In this document: positions 19,936 through 27,017 of the stretch, piece after piece
How the letters are laid out: each line of letters starts with the position of its first letter
How positions within the stretch are numbered: position 1 is the stretch's first letter
From: Streptomyces fragilis
GTDB taxonomy: Bacteria > Actinomycetota > Actinomycetes > Streptomycetales > Streptomycetaceae
Direction of reading: 5' to 3'
Assembly (NCBI RefSeq): GCF_003112515.1
Contig: NZ_BEVZ01000004.1
Location: forward strand, 1 to 64,000
DNA: 64,000 nt
The notes under the pieces: model-generated
What the model saw: the letters and a program-made list of their open reading frames with translations, nothing else
What the model was told of the DNA's origin: nothing
The model's database searches: none
Program-made: the position numbers and the translations under genes

Positions 19936-21795
19936 TCAGCCGTTGGTAGGCGGCGTATTGCGCCGGTCGGCATCGGTCGATCGCTTCTTGTCACGGTTCC
20001 GCCGGGAAACTGCCCCGCTCGGCGCGCCGACCACCCCGCCGGGCACGGTGGTGGGGCGCTGCACCGGCCTTGCCGCCCCGGCGGTCGGGGTGCCGGAGGC
20101 ACCGACCACTCCTCGGCGCCCAGGCTGCTCGCCCGCTCCACGGGTGACACCGTCGGAACCGCCGATCACCGTGCCGCGCGGCACGCGGGTGCCGTTGGGA
20201 CCGTTCGGCGTGGTCCCGGTGGGCCTTCCGCCCACCACCCCGCCGGTCGCCGCCGCACCGCTCTGCACCGGACGCCCGGAGCCTTGCCCCCCGATCGGTG
20301 CGTTAGCCCGCGGGACTCCGCCGGCTACACCGTGAGGGGCGGGCGTTGCACCGGTCACGCGGCCTGCACTGCGGCTGTTCGCCTGTCGACCGGTGACGGG
20401 TTGCGTTTGGCCCATCGGTCCCACAGATCCACGAGCACCGGCGCCACCCGCACGGCCCGCAGCCGCCTGCTGCCCCATCGACCCCACGGGCCCTCGAGCA
20501 CCGCCTCCGCCTGCCCGCCCCGTGGCGGCCTGCTGACCCACAGGACCCACCGGGCCTCGAGCACCCCCCGCACGCCCTGTGGCCTGCTGACCCGCCGGGC
20601 CCACAGGGCCACGAGCACCCCCGCCACCCGCACGCCCTGTGGCCTGCTGACCTGTCGGGCCCACGGGCTGCATGGGGCTGCGGCCGACCGCTGGTCCGGT
20701 GCCCTTGCCCCCGGCACCGGTCACGCTGCGGGAAGCCTGCCCTTGGGCGGAGATCGGCATCTGACGTGCGTTCGGACCGCCGCCGCGACCAACGGCAGTG
20801 ATGGGACCCACATTTCCGGTAGTCGGCGGTACAGGGATGGTGGTAGCAGCTGGGCCAGTCGCGGGGGAAGGACTGCTTGGCCTGGTTGTCTCTTGGGGAG
20901 GTGTCGCCGTGGCGACACTGTCGATCTGCATGGATCCGCTGCCGACGGGCTGCACCTGAGGCACGTCCCCTGCGGCAGAGCCGTCGATGCGTGCGGTCAC
21001 GGGCGCGACATCGGCAGCAGAGCCCCGGCCGCCGGCAACGGTCGGGTCACCGGCATAGCCGACTCGACCTGACTGACCGCGTTGCTCCCCGCCTTGCCAC
21101 TCAGCTGGCTGGGGTGCAGGCACTGCAACATGCGGCATCGGGTCGAAGGTGGGCGGCTCCTGCCCCGCCAGCGCCTCCTCCGAGACCGCATAGAAAGACG
21201 ACAGGCGGATCATCTGGTTGATCGCCTCCTGCCGGTGCTGCTCCGCCTTGACCGCGGCGACGTACTCCTCGTTGGTCTCCACGCGCTTGGCCGCGGGGAT
21301 CTCGGAGACCGATTTCGGATCCTCCCGGGCGTCACGCGGCGGCATGGACTTGCGGACCGAGGCGAGGCCGGAGCCGGCCAGGGTGATCTGCTGACCCACG
21401 TTCTCCGAGTAGGTCGCCAGCGACTTGGCCTTGGTGACGAGGTTGCTGCTCCAGGTCTCGAACGCCTCGGCGGATTCGCCCTCCCAGTCGACCTTGGCGA
21501 TGTCGACGCGAAGCTGTTCAGCCGCCTCGTCGATGGCCTTGCTCGCCTTGAGCAGAGAGGTGCCGACCTCCTCGACCTGTTCGGGGTTGGCTGGCTCGAC
21601 CATGTCGATCATGTCGTTGAGGCGGTGGCCCTCGAAGTTCGTGCGCCCGAAGAAGCGGCCGCCGGCGCCGGGGAGGATGCCCCCGAGCACCTGCTCCAGC
21701 TTGTTGACGACGTCGATGACCTGGGCGCTCTCCTTGACCTCCTGGATGTCGCCCTTGATCTGCTCGTCGTAGTACTTGTCGTCGTGGCCGCCCAT
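19936..21795 (-). CDS. PPE-like/WXG ESX substrate with collagen-like tail
   Basis: The 619-residue protein begins with about 200 residues of helices containing a WXG turn (VDWEGESAEAFETW, about residues 103-116), like PPE or long WXG proteins exported by ESX. The remainder is low in complexity and rich in Pro, Gly, Thr and Val, with four to five imperfect copies of GPVGPxGQQATGRAGG (20411-20665) that look collagen-like. The last residues are basic (RNRDKKRSTDADRRN). Its ATG overlaps the stop of the upstream 140-residue gene by one base, so the two are coupled and may form a pair. The function is not known. Codon use in the middle is less GC-biased than in the core genes. Confidence 0.8.
   Translation of the reverse strand: MGGHDDKYYDEQIKGDIQEVKESAQVIDVVNKLEQVLGGILPGAGGRFFGRTNFEGHRLNDMIDMVEPANPEQVEEVGTSLLKASKAIDEAAEQLRVDIAKVDWEGESAEAFETWSSNLVTKAKSLATYSENVGQQITLAGSGLASVRKSMPPRDAREDPKSVSEIPAAKRVETNEEYVAAVKAEQHRQEAINQMIRLSSFYAVSEEALAGQEPPTFDPMPHVAVPAPQPAEWQGGEQRGQSGRVGYAGDPTVAGGRGSAADVAPVTARIDGSAAGDVPQVQPVGSGSMQIDSVATATPPQETTRPSSPSPATGPAATTIPVPPTTGNVGPITAVGRGGGPNARQMPISAQGQASRSVTGAGGKGTGPAVGRSPMQPVGPTGQQATGRAGGGGARGPVGPAGQQATGRAGGARGPVGPVGQQAATGRAGGGGARGPVGSMGQQAAAGRAGGAGARGSVGPMGQTQPVTGRQANSRSAGRVTGATPAPHGVAGGVPRANAPIGGQGSGRPVQSGAAATGGVVGGRPTGTTPNGPNGTRVPRGTVIGGSDGVTRGAGEQPGRRGVVGASGTPTAGAARPVQRPTTVPGGVVGAPSGAVSRRNRDKKRSTDADRRNTPPTNG
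20411..20665 (-). repeat. In-frame collagen-like repeats
   Basis: Four to five imperfect units of about 48-60 bp encode variants of GPVGPxGQQATGRAGGGGAR in the tail of the PPE-like protein. Units differ by whole codons, as expected from slippage or unequal crossing-over under coding constraint. Confidence 0.75.
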
Positions 21796-22217
21796 CAGAA
21801 TCCCGCCTCCGCACGACGCTGGGTGTTCTTGTCGTGAGTCTTCTCGTTCTCCTGCTCACGCGCGAGATCGATCTGGATCTCGTGGAACCGGCGCCGGGCC
21901 TCTTCCTCGAGGTTGTCGAAGCCGATGTCCGCGCCGTGCACGGCGATCTGGAGGGCCTCGATCTGCAGACCAAGAGTCTTGGACAGGGACGAGATGCGCT
22001 CGTGCGCCCGGGTGTACTGGCTGTAGAGGCCGACGGCCTCACCGAACGCGGGACCACCGGCGAGCGATTCGCGGGTCAGCGTCAGACTTTCCACCTGGGC
22101 GGCGTTGGCGGGCGACTCGTTCAGAGTGTCGAGCACCGCGTCGACCTTCTTCTTGAACGAGCTGAGCGCTTCGACTCCCCGCCTGAGGTAAGCGCCACCC
22201 GCGCCATCATCCAGCAC
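21795..22217 (-). CDS. Helical ESX-associated protein
   Basis: The 140-residue product is almost wholly helical: RRGVEALSSFKKKVDAVLD, then SQYTRAHERISSLSKTLGLQ, then a charged C-terminal helix rich in Glu, Arg and Lys. It has no WXG turn, signal peptide or membrane segment. It is the first gene of the minus-strand run that continues through the PPE-like substrate, mycP, esxA and esxB, and it lies behind a clear promoter at 22301-22329. It may be a partner or chaperone of the coupled PPE-like protein, which is inference. Confidence 0.75.
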   Translation of the reverse strand: MLDDGAGGAYLRRGVEALSSFKKKVDAVLDTLNESPANAAQVESLTLTRESLAGGPAFGEAVGLYSQYTRAHERISSLSKTLGLQIEALQIAVHGADIGFDNLEEEARRRFHEIQIDLAREQENEKTHDKNTQRRAEAGF

Positions 22218-22300
22218 GATCGTGTCATCTCCCCGTTGTTGTCGCCCGCTTCAGGGGCCTCCGCTGCCGACCCGTGATGCGTTCATGTCGCAACAAGACC

Positions 22301-22329
22301 ACTGTAGTCACTTCGCGTGACTCTCCCAA
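22301..22329 (-). promoter_or_regulatory. ESX substrate operon promoter with operator in spacer
   Basis: On the minus strand TTGGGA (22324-22329) and TACAGT (22301-22306) stand exactly 17 bp apart, a good sigma-70/HrdB-type spacing. The spacer is filled by an inverted repeat, AGTCAC-GCGAA-GTGACT (22306-22322), where a dimeric regulator could block or realign polymerase. Transcription would start near 22294, about 77 nt before the 140-residue gene. Confidence 0.6.
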
Positions 22330-22661
22330 CTGCCTTCTGCAACGGCCTTGATACAGCTTGCGATCATGAACGACGAGCCGAGGCCCCGTGCGGCAGCGGG
22401 CTTATACGTCTACACCACGAGGCTCAAGTCCGCACAGCGGCCCCGACGTTCCGGCATACCCGGTCATCGCGATGTGCAACACCTGAGAGTGAAGATGCAG
22501 TTCAGCACGTTGATCACCAAGCGGCCCGATATGCGGGTGCGGGACCCCCGGGGCACACGGACCCTCCGTCACGCTGCGGTCATCCCGACCCCCCCGCACT
22601 GCTACCTTCCGTCACGAAGTCATCACGCAAAACGCACAGAAGTTGACGAAGGGGCACACGG
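22330..22661. other. Divergent intergenic region, lower GC
   Basis: No gene is seen. Together with 22218-22329 it forms a 444-nt gap between divergent ESX gene runs and is visibly less GC-rich than its surroundings. TACCTT near 22608 and TTGACG near 22643 are weak promoter-like hexamers for the plus-strand cassette. GAAGGGG at about 22649 is the ribosome site for the gene starting at 22662. Confidence 0.5.
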
Positions 22662-23039
22662 GTGACGGCGGAGGAGTCGATGGAGGTCGGAGCCGTGCCG
22701 GGAGGGCAGCCGGACCTGGTGGCGTCCCCGGTCAGGAAGAAGGCGGCGGCTCACGCGCTGGAGGTGCGCCTGGAGCCGGGGACCCGCGCGGCCGGCCGTG
22801 CGGCGGAGTCCGGCACCGAGCGGGCGGTGAAGGCGCTGGCCGCCGCCGACGGGGACGGTTGGGCCAGCGGCAAGGCGCTGCGCGACGCGCACAGGACCTG
22901 GACCGAGCAGGTGACGAAGCTGATGAACCGCCTCGGCGCGGAGAAGACCGCGCTGCGCGGCACGGCGCGCCTGTACACCGGCACGGATCGTGCGGTCGGG
23001 AACGGGCTGCGCCTGGTCTCGCCGCTCGACTCCTTCTAG
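22662..23039 (+). CDS. Small helical WXG-like partner protein
   Basis: The 125-residue product starts at GTG 22662 behind GAAGGGG. After a charged N-terminal third, the region WASGKALRDAHRTWTEQVTK and the helix after it read like a small WXG-type helical bundle (W-x-x-G turn near residue 67). There is no signal peptide. It begins a tight three-gene cassette and precedes the 690-residue WXG-type protein by 22 nt, the place where partner proteins of large type VII substrates are usually encoded. The role is inferred. Confidence 0.75.
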   Translation: MTAEESMEVGAVPGGQPDLVASPVRKKAAAHALEVRLEPGTRAAGRAAESGTERAVKALAAADGDGWASGKALRDAHRTWTEQVTKLMNRLGAEKTALRGTARLYTGTDRAVGNGLRLVSPLDSF

Positions 23040-23061
23040 CTCCTGGGGAGGACGGCTCACG

Positions 23062-25134
23062 GTGCCGACGTACCACGAGATCATGACGACCGAGCTCCTC
23101 GCCCTGATGACCGCCGCCGAGCAGTGGGAGGAGATGGCCGGGGAGTTCGTCGCGCAGGAGGAGGACTACCTGCGCGAGGTGCACGCCGTCGCTGCGGGCT
23201 CCGGACAGCTCGGGGAGTGGACGGGGGTCGCGGCGGGAGCCGCCAGGTCCGGCTTCGACCTCACACTGGCCGAGTTCCGGGCGGCCCGCAAGGAAGCCCT
23301 GGCGGTGGCGTCGCTGCTCCAGGACGCGTACGCCCAGTTCGCGACCCTCCACAAGCGGCTGGAGGCGGTCCGCAAGGAGGCGGAGGCAGCGGGGCTGCGG
23401 GTCTCCGGGCGGGGCGTCGTGACGGTGGACGAGAAGACCGCCGAGCCACCGGAGCCCGGTGAGACGTGCGGGTCGGTCGACGGCTGGCAGCAGCGGATCG
23501 ACAACGCCGTCCGGGCGGTCGACGACGCCGACCGTGGCGTCGCGATCGCCCTCCGCGCGGTGACGGGCGACGGACGGCTGGGCGACGGCACGGCGGGCGG
23601 CTTCAACGCGCAGGCGGTGCACGACGTCGAGGTGTACGAGGCCCGCGCCGGCAGCGAGCTGGCGCGGCGCATGGCAGGGGGCGAGCAGCTGAGCCCGGCG
23701 GAGACCGACGAACTGCGGCGGCTGTTCCGCGACAACCAGAACGACCCCGCCTTCGGCCGGGCCTTCCTCGGCGGGCTGGGGGCGGAGGGAATGCTCGCCG
23801 TCGCCAGTCAGGCCAACGGCATGGCCCACGCGCCGGGCGGCGGCGACCAGGCACGCGGGATGGCGGAGATCGTCTCCGGCCTCTCACGGACACTCGCGAC
23901 CGCGACCCGCGACACGGACTCGCCCTGGTACGAGCAGTGGCGGTCCGACATGCAGGTGGCCGGTCTCGAGCAGCACGGCTCGCGGTTCGCGGCGGAGCGC
24001 CTTGCCGAGGAGCGCGGCTACCAGTCGCTGGTCAGCCTGATGCGGCAGGGCGGGGACTTCGGGTCCCAGTACCTCGCCGACCTCGGCGACGACCTGATCG
24101 CGGCGGAGCGGAAGACGGACGACCTGTGGCACATCAAGGGTCCGATCACCGGGAAGGACGGCTGGTTCGCCAACGACCCGCTGGACGGCGTGCTCGGGCT
24201 GATGAGCCGGGACCCGGAGGGAGCGGCCGAGTACCTGCGGGACGAGGACCGGATGAAGTACCTGACCGCCGACCGGAACTGGCACACCCTGGCCCTCGAG
24301 TCCCCGGGCGCGCCGCGCCTGGAGCACGACGCGGACACCCTCGACGCGGACGCCCACGCGGGCTTCGCCGCGGCGCTGGAGGCGGCGGCCACCGGGGTCT
24401 CGTCCGCGTCGCCCGGGGCGGGCTTCGTGGAGCACACGGCGGCGAACGAGGAGGTGTTCCAGCGGTCGGTGCGGCACCTGGCCGGCATGGAGGACCGGTT
24501 CCCGGAGCCGCTGCGCGAGGCGATGGGGCGGATCATGGCCAACCACGGGGCGACGGTGCACCAGGTGGCGTCCGGGTTCGACGTCGACGGGTCCCCGGTC
24601 TCCCAGTCGGACCTGTTCGAGGTCGCGAAGCAGGTGTCCAGGGACCCGCAGGGCTACGCGGCGCTCAACGTGGGGCTGCACACCCCGATGGTGGAGGGCA
24701 TCCACCGGCCGGACCAGACGTACCCGAAGGATTCGCTGATCCAGGCGGCTCGGACGGTCGGATTCATGGAGGAGGTCCGTGCGCAGGCCGTCCAGCTGGA
24801 GTCGAAACCGCCGGAGCCGCCGGGGTGGGCGGCCGTCGCCAATGGCGTGGCCGCGCACATCCCCGTGGTCGGTACCGAGGTGCAGGCCGGCGTGGACGTG
24901 GTGACCGGCAGTTGGCTGGAGGGCGAGCAGACGCGCTTCGAGCAGGGGCTGCGTGACGACCGCGAACTCGACTTCGTGGCACGGGGGGCGCAGCTACGCG
25001 CTCTCACCGAAGCCTGGTGGCAGGTGCACGGAGCGGCGGAAGGGGACCCGCCTCGGGAGTTGAAGAGCCAGGTCTACAGCACCGCGGGCGAGGGCAGGGA
25101 TTACGCCCGCGGCATCACGGGAGCCCCGCGCTGA
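23062..25134 (+). CDS. Large WXG-type protein, putative ESX effector
   Basis: I start the gene at GTG 23062 because GGGGAGGA lies upstream; that gives 690 residues. The first 110 residues form a WXG-like helical pair (GEWTGVAAGAARSGFDLTLA, then LLQDAYAQFATLHKRLEAV), the entry ticket of type VII substrates. The rest is mostly helical and acidic, with no catalytic motif I recognise. Near residues 590-620 is a glycine/valine-rich hydrophobic stretch (IPVVGTEVQAGVDVVTG). Large Streptomyces ESX-linked proteins of about this size exist without known function. The downstream lipoprotein gene begins 2 nt after its stop. Confidence 0.8.
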   Translation: MPTYHEIMTTELLALMTAAEQWEEMAGEFVAQEEDYLREVHAVAAGSGQLGEWTGVAAGAARSGFDLTLAEFRAARKEALAVASLLQDAYAQFATLHKRLEAVRKEAEAAGLRVSGRGVVTVDEKTAEPPEPGETCGSVDGWQQRIDNAVRAVDDADRGVAIALRAVTGDGRLGDGTAGGFNAQAVHDVEVYEARAGSELARRMAGGEQLSPAETDELRRLFRDNQNDPAFGRAFLGGLGAEGMLAVASQANGMAHAPGGGDQARGMAEIVSGLSRTLATATRDTDSPWYEQWRSDMQVAGLEQHGSRFAAERLAEERGYQSLVSLMRQGGDFGSQYLADLGDDLIAAERKTDDLWHIKGPITGKDGWFANDPLDGVLGLMSRDPEGAAEYLRDEDRMKYLTADRNWHTLALESPGAPRLEHDADTLDADAHAGFAAALEAAATGVSSASPGAGFVEHTAANEEVFQRSVRHLAGMEDRFPEPLREAMGRIMANHGATVHQVASGFDVDGSPVSQSDLFEVAKQVSRDPQGYAALNVGLHTPMVEGIHRPDQTYPKDSLIQAARTVGFMEEVRAQAVQLESKPPEPPGWAAVANGVAAHIPVVGTEVQAGVDVVTGSWLEGEQTRFEQGLRDDRELDFVARGAQLRALTEAWWQVHGAAEGDPPRELKSQVYSTAGEGRDYARGITGAPR

Positions 25135-25136
25135 TC

Positions 25137-25676
25137 ATGAGCACCCGATGGATGGTTTCCAGCTGCGCCGCGGCGATCGCGCTGTGCCTCGCTGCCTGCG
25201 GCGCATCGGACGAAGTCCAGGTCCCGCGATCACTGTGCGGTACCCCGATCAGCGGAGAACTCGCCGGCCCTCTGTTCGGCAGCGGGCACTCAGTGCGTGA
25301 GGTGACCGGCCCAGGCTTCCGCGAACCGGGCTCGGACGCATGGTGCGCGGTCTACGTCGACCGGAGGAAGGTCGCGCAACTGTGGTTCTCCTCCGGCGGC
25401 GGGAGTCCCGACCTCATGGCCCTCGCCCGCAGCGGCCCCACCTTCGGTCTCTTCGACCCCCGTCCCGTCCACGGCATCGGCGAGCGCGCCGTGCTCGCGA
25501 ACGACGGGGCCATCGCCGTGGCGCCCTGCCGGGACTCCGGGGGTGCCGACAATTTCCTGCTGGCCCTCAAGATGACCGACAGTCCCGTCACCCCCCGCAG
25601 GGAACATCACGTCGAGCGGTTCATGCGGGCCTACATGCCGGCCACCGTCAAGTCGCTGCACTGCCTGGAGGAGTGA
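25137..25676 (+). CDS. SLCGT-type lipoprotein
   Basis: The 179-residue product has a signal peptide ending at the lipobox LAAC (about residues 18-21), so it should be anchored outside the membrane. The mature part starts GASDEVQVPRSLCGT and contains three more cysteines, probably disulphide-bonded. It follows the 690-residue gene by 2 nt and must be cotranslated with it. The broken gene at 17297-17630 shares the SLCGT start. Its 3' end overlaps the end of the second mycosin gene by 29 bp on the other strand. A surface immunity or receptor role is a hypothesis only. Confidence 0.82.
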   Translation: MSTRWMVSSCAAAIALCLAACGASDEVQVPRSLCGTPISGELAGPLFGSGHSVREVTGPGFREPGSDAWCAVYVDRRKVAQLWFSSGGGSPDLMALARSGPTFGLFDPRPVHGIGERAVLANDGAIAVAPCRDSGGADNFLLALKMTDSPVTPRREHHVERFMRAYMPATVKSLHCLEE

Positions 25677-26952
25677 CTCCCCCGCGGCGGCGCCGGGCGT
25701 CGCGGAGGGCGACGGCGGTGCCGGTGAGGGCGGCCACCACGGCGGCGGCGGCGAGGGCGACGTACGTGCCGAGGCGGGCGTCGCGGTCCTCGGGGGACTC
25801 GCCGAGGGTGACGGGCGCGGGCCGCGGAGGCTCGGCACCCGCGACGCCCTCGTCGGCGACCGGCGCGCCGCTGGGCCGTTCCTCGTCGTCCGTGAGCGCC
25901 CGCACCGGGTCGACCACACCCCAGCCGACCCGACGGTCGCGTCCGGCGACCGTCCGCTCCGCGGTCGCCTCGATCTGCGCGACGATCTCCGACTGGTCCC
26001 AGTCGGGGTGCTTGGCCCGCAGCAGGGCCGCGACACCCGCCACGTACGGGGCGGAGAAGCTGGTGCCGTTGTCGGCGCAGTGGCCCCCGCCGGGCATGGT
26101 GGAGACCATGTCCACGCCCGGTGCGGCGACGTCCACGAAGTCGCCGGACTGCGAGAAGGGGGCGCGTTCGCCGTTGCGGTCGGAGGCGGCCACCGCGAGC
26201 ACGCCCTCGTAGGCGGCGGGGTAGGAGTTCTTGCTTCCGCCGCCCAGGCCCTCGTTGCCGGCCGAGGCGACGACGACGATGTCCGCGGCCAGGGCGCGGT
26301 CGACGGCCTGCTTCAGCTGCGGGGTGGAGTCGACGGGCGAGCCGGTGTCCTGGGAGATGTTGATGACCTTGGCGCCGGCCTCGCGGGCGTGGTCGATGGC
26401 CTTCACCATCTCGTCGACCTTGCCGTGGCCCTCGGCGTCGTTGTGCTTGATCGGGATGATCGTCGCTCCGGGGGCGAGGCCGACGAAGCCGGTCTTGTCG
26501 GAGCGCCGGGCCGCGATGATGCCGGCCACCTTGGTGCCGTGGCCGACCTGGTCGTCGGTGCCCTTGAGGCTGCCGCGTTCGAGGGGCTCGCCGTCCGCCT
26601 CCTTGGGGAGGAAGTTCGCGCCCCGGCTCGCGTCGACCGCGTCGCGCAGCTGGGGGTGCTTGATGTCGACCCCGGTGTCTATCACCGCGACCCGGACGCC
26701 CTTGCCGGTGGACTGCTCCCACAGCTCGTCCAGGAGCACCCGCTGCAACGCCCAGGGGCGGCCGGGGTAGTTCTCGGCCGGGATCGTGCACTGGCCGGAG
26801 GAGTCCTCCGCGGCGGCGGGGGCCGCGCCGGTCAGGCAGACCGGGAGCGTGAGCGCCGCCGCGACGAGCAGGGTCGCCGGCCTGCGCAGGGTCACCGGCC
26901 CGCGCACGGTCGCCCTCGCGCGCGCCGCGGCCGGCCTGCGCCTGGGGGTCAC
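25648..26952 (-). CDS. mycP: Mycosin-type subtilisin protease (copy 2)
   Basis: The 434-residue product has a signal peptide (to about residue 48), triad Asp92 (VAVIDTG), His138 (VGHGTKVAG) and Ser298 (DNGTSFSAPYVAG), oxyanion Asn233, and a C-terminal transmembrane helix (about 397-417) with a basic tail. Codon use is typical of the window, unlike copy 1. Two GTG codons could start it; I prefer 26952 because GAGAGG lies six bases upstream. It follows eccB by 65 nt and is probably cotranscribed, so this is likely the mycosin tied to the core machine. The last 29 bp overlap the lipoprotein gene tail to tail. Confidence 0.93.
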   Translation of the reverse strand: MTPRRRPAAARARATVRGPVTLRRPATLLVAAALTLPVCLTGAAPAAAEDSSGQCTIPAENYPGRPWALQRVLLDELWEQSTGKGVRVAVIDTGVDIKHPQLRDAVDASRGANFLPKEADGEPLERGSLKGTDDQVGHGTKVAGIIAARRSDKTGFVGLAPGATIIPIKHNDAEGHGKVDEMVKAIDHAREAGAKVINISQDTGSPVDSTPQLKQAVDRALAADIVVVASAGNEGLGGGSKNSYPAAYEGVLAVAASDRNGERAPFSQSGDFVDVAAPGVDMVSTMPGGGHCADNGTSFSAPYVAGVAALLRAKHPDWDQSEIVAQIEATAERTVAGRDRRVGWGVVDPVRALTDDEERPSGAPVADEGVAGAEPPRPAPVTLGESPEDRDARLGTYVALAAAAVVAALTGTAVALRDARRRRGGVTPPGSAAT

Positions 26953-27017
26953 TGGATTGCCTCTCTCACGTTCGTCCCTCACGTCCGCACCTCGCCTCCG
27001 GGCCTCGCGTCCGTCCG

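Noticed and set aside
23884..24858. 324-codon minus-strand frame inside the 690-residue ESX gene
   Set aside because: Its Arg/Val/His-rich composition and lack of a ribosome site mark it as an antisense shadow.
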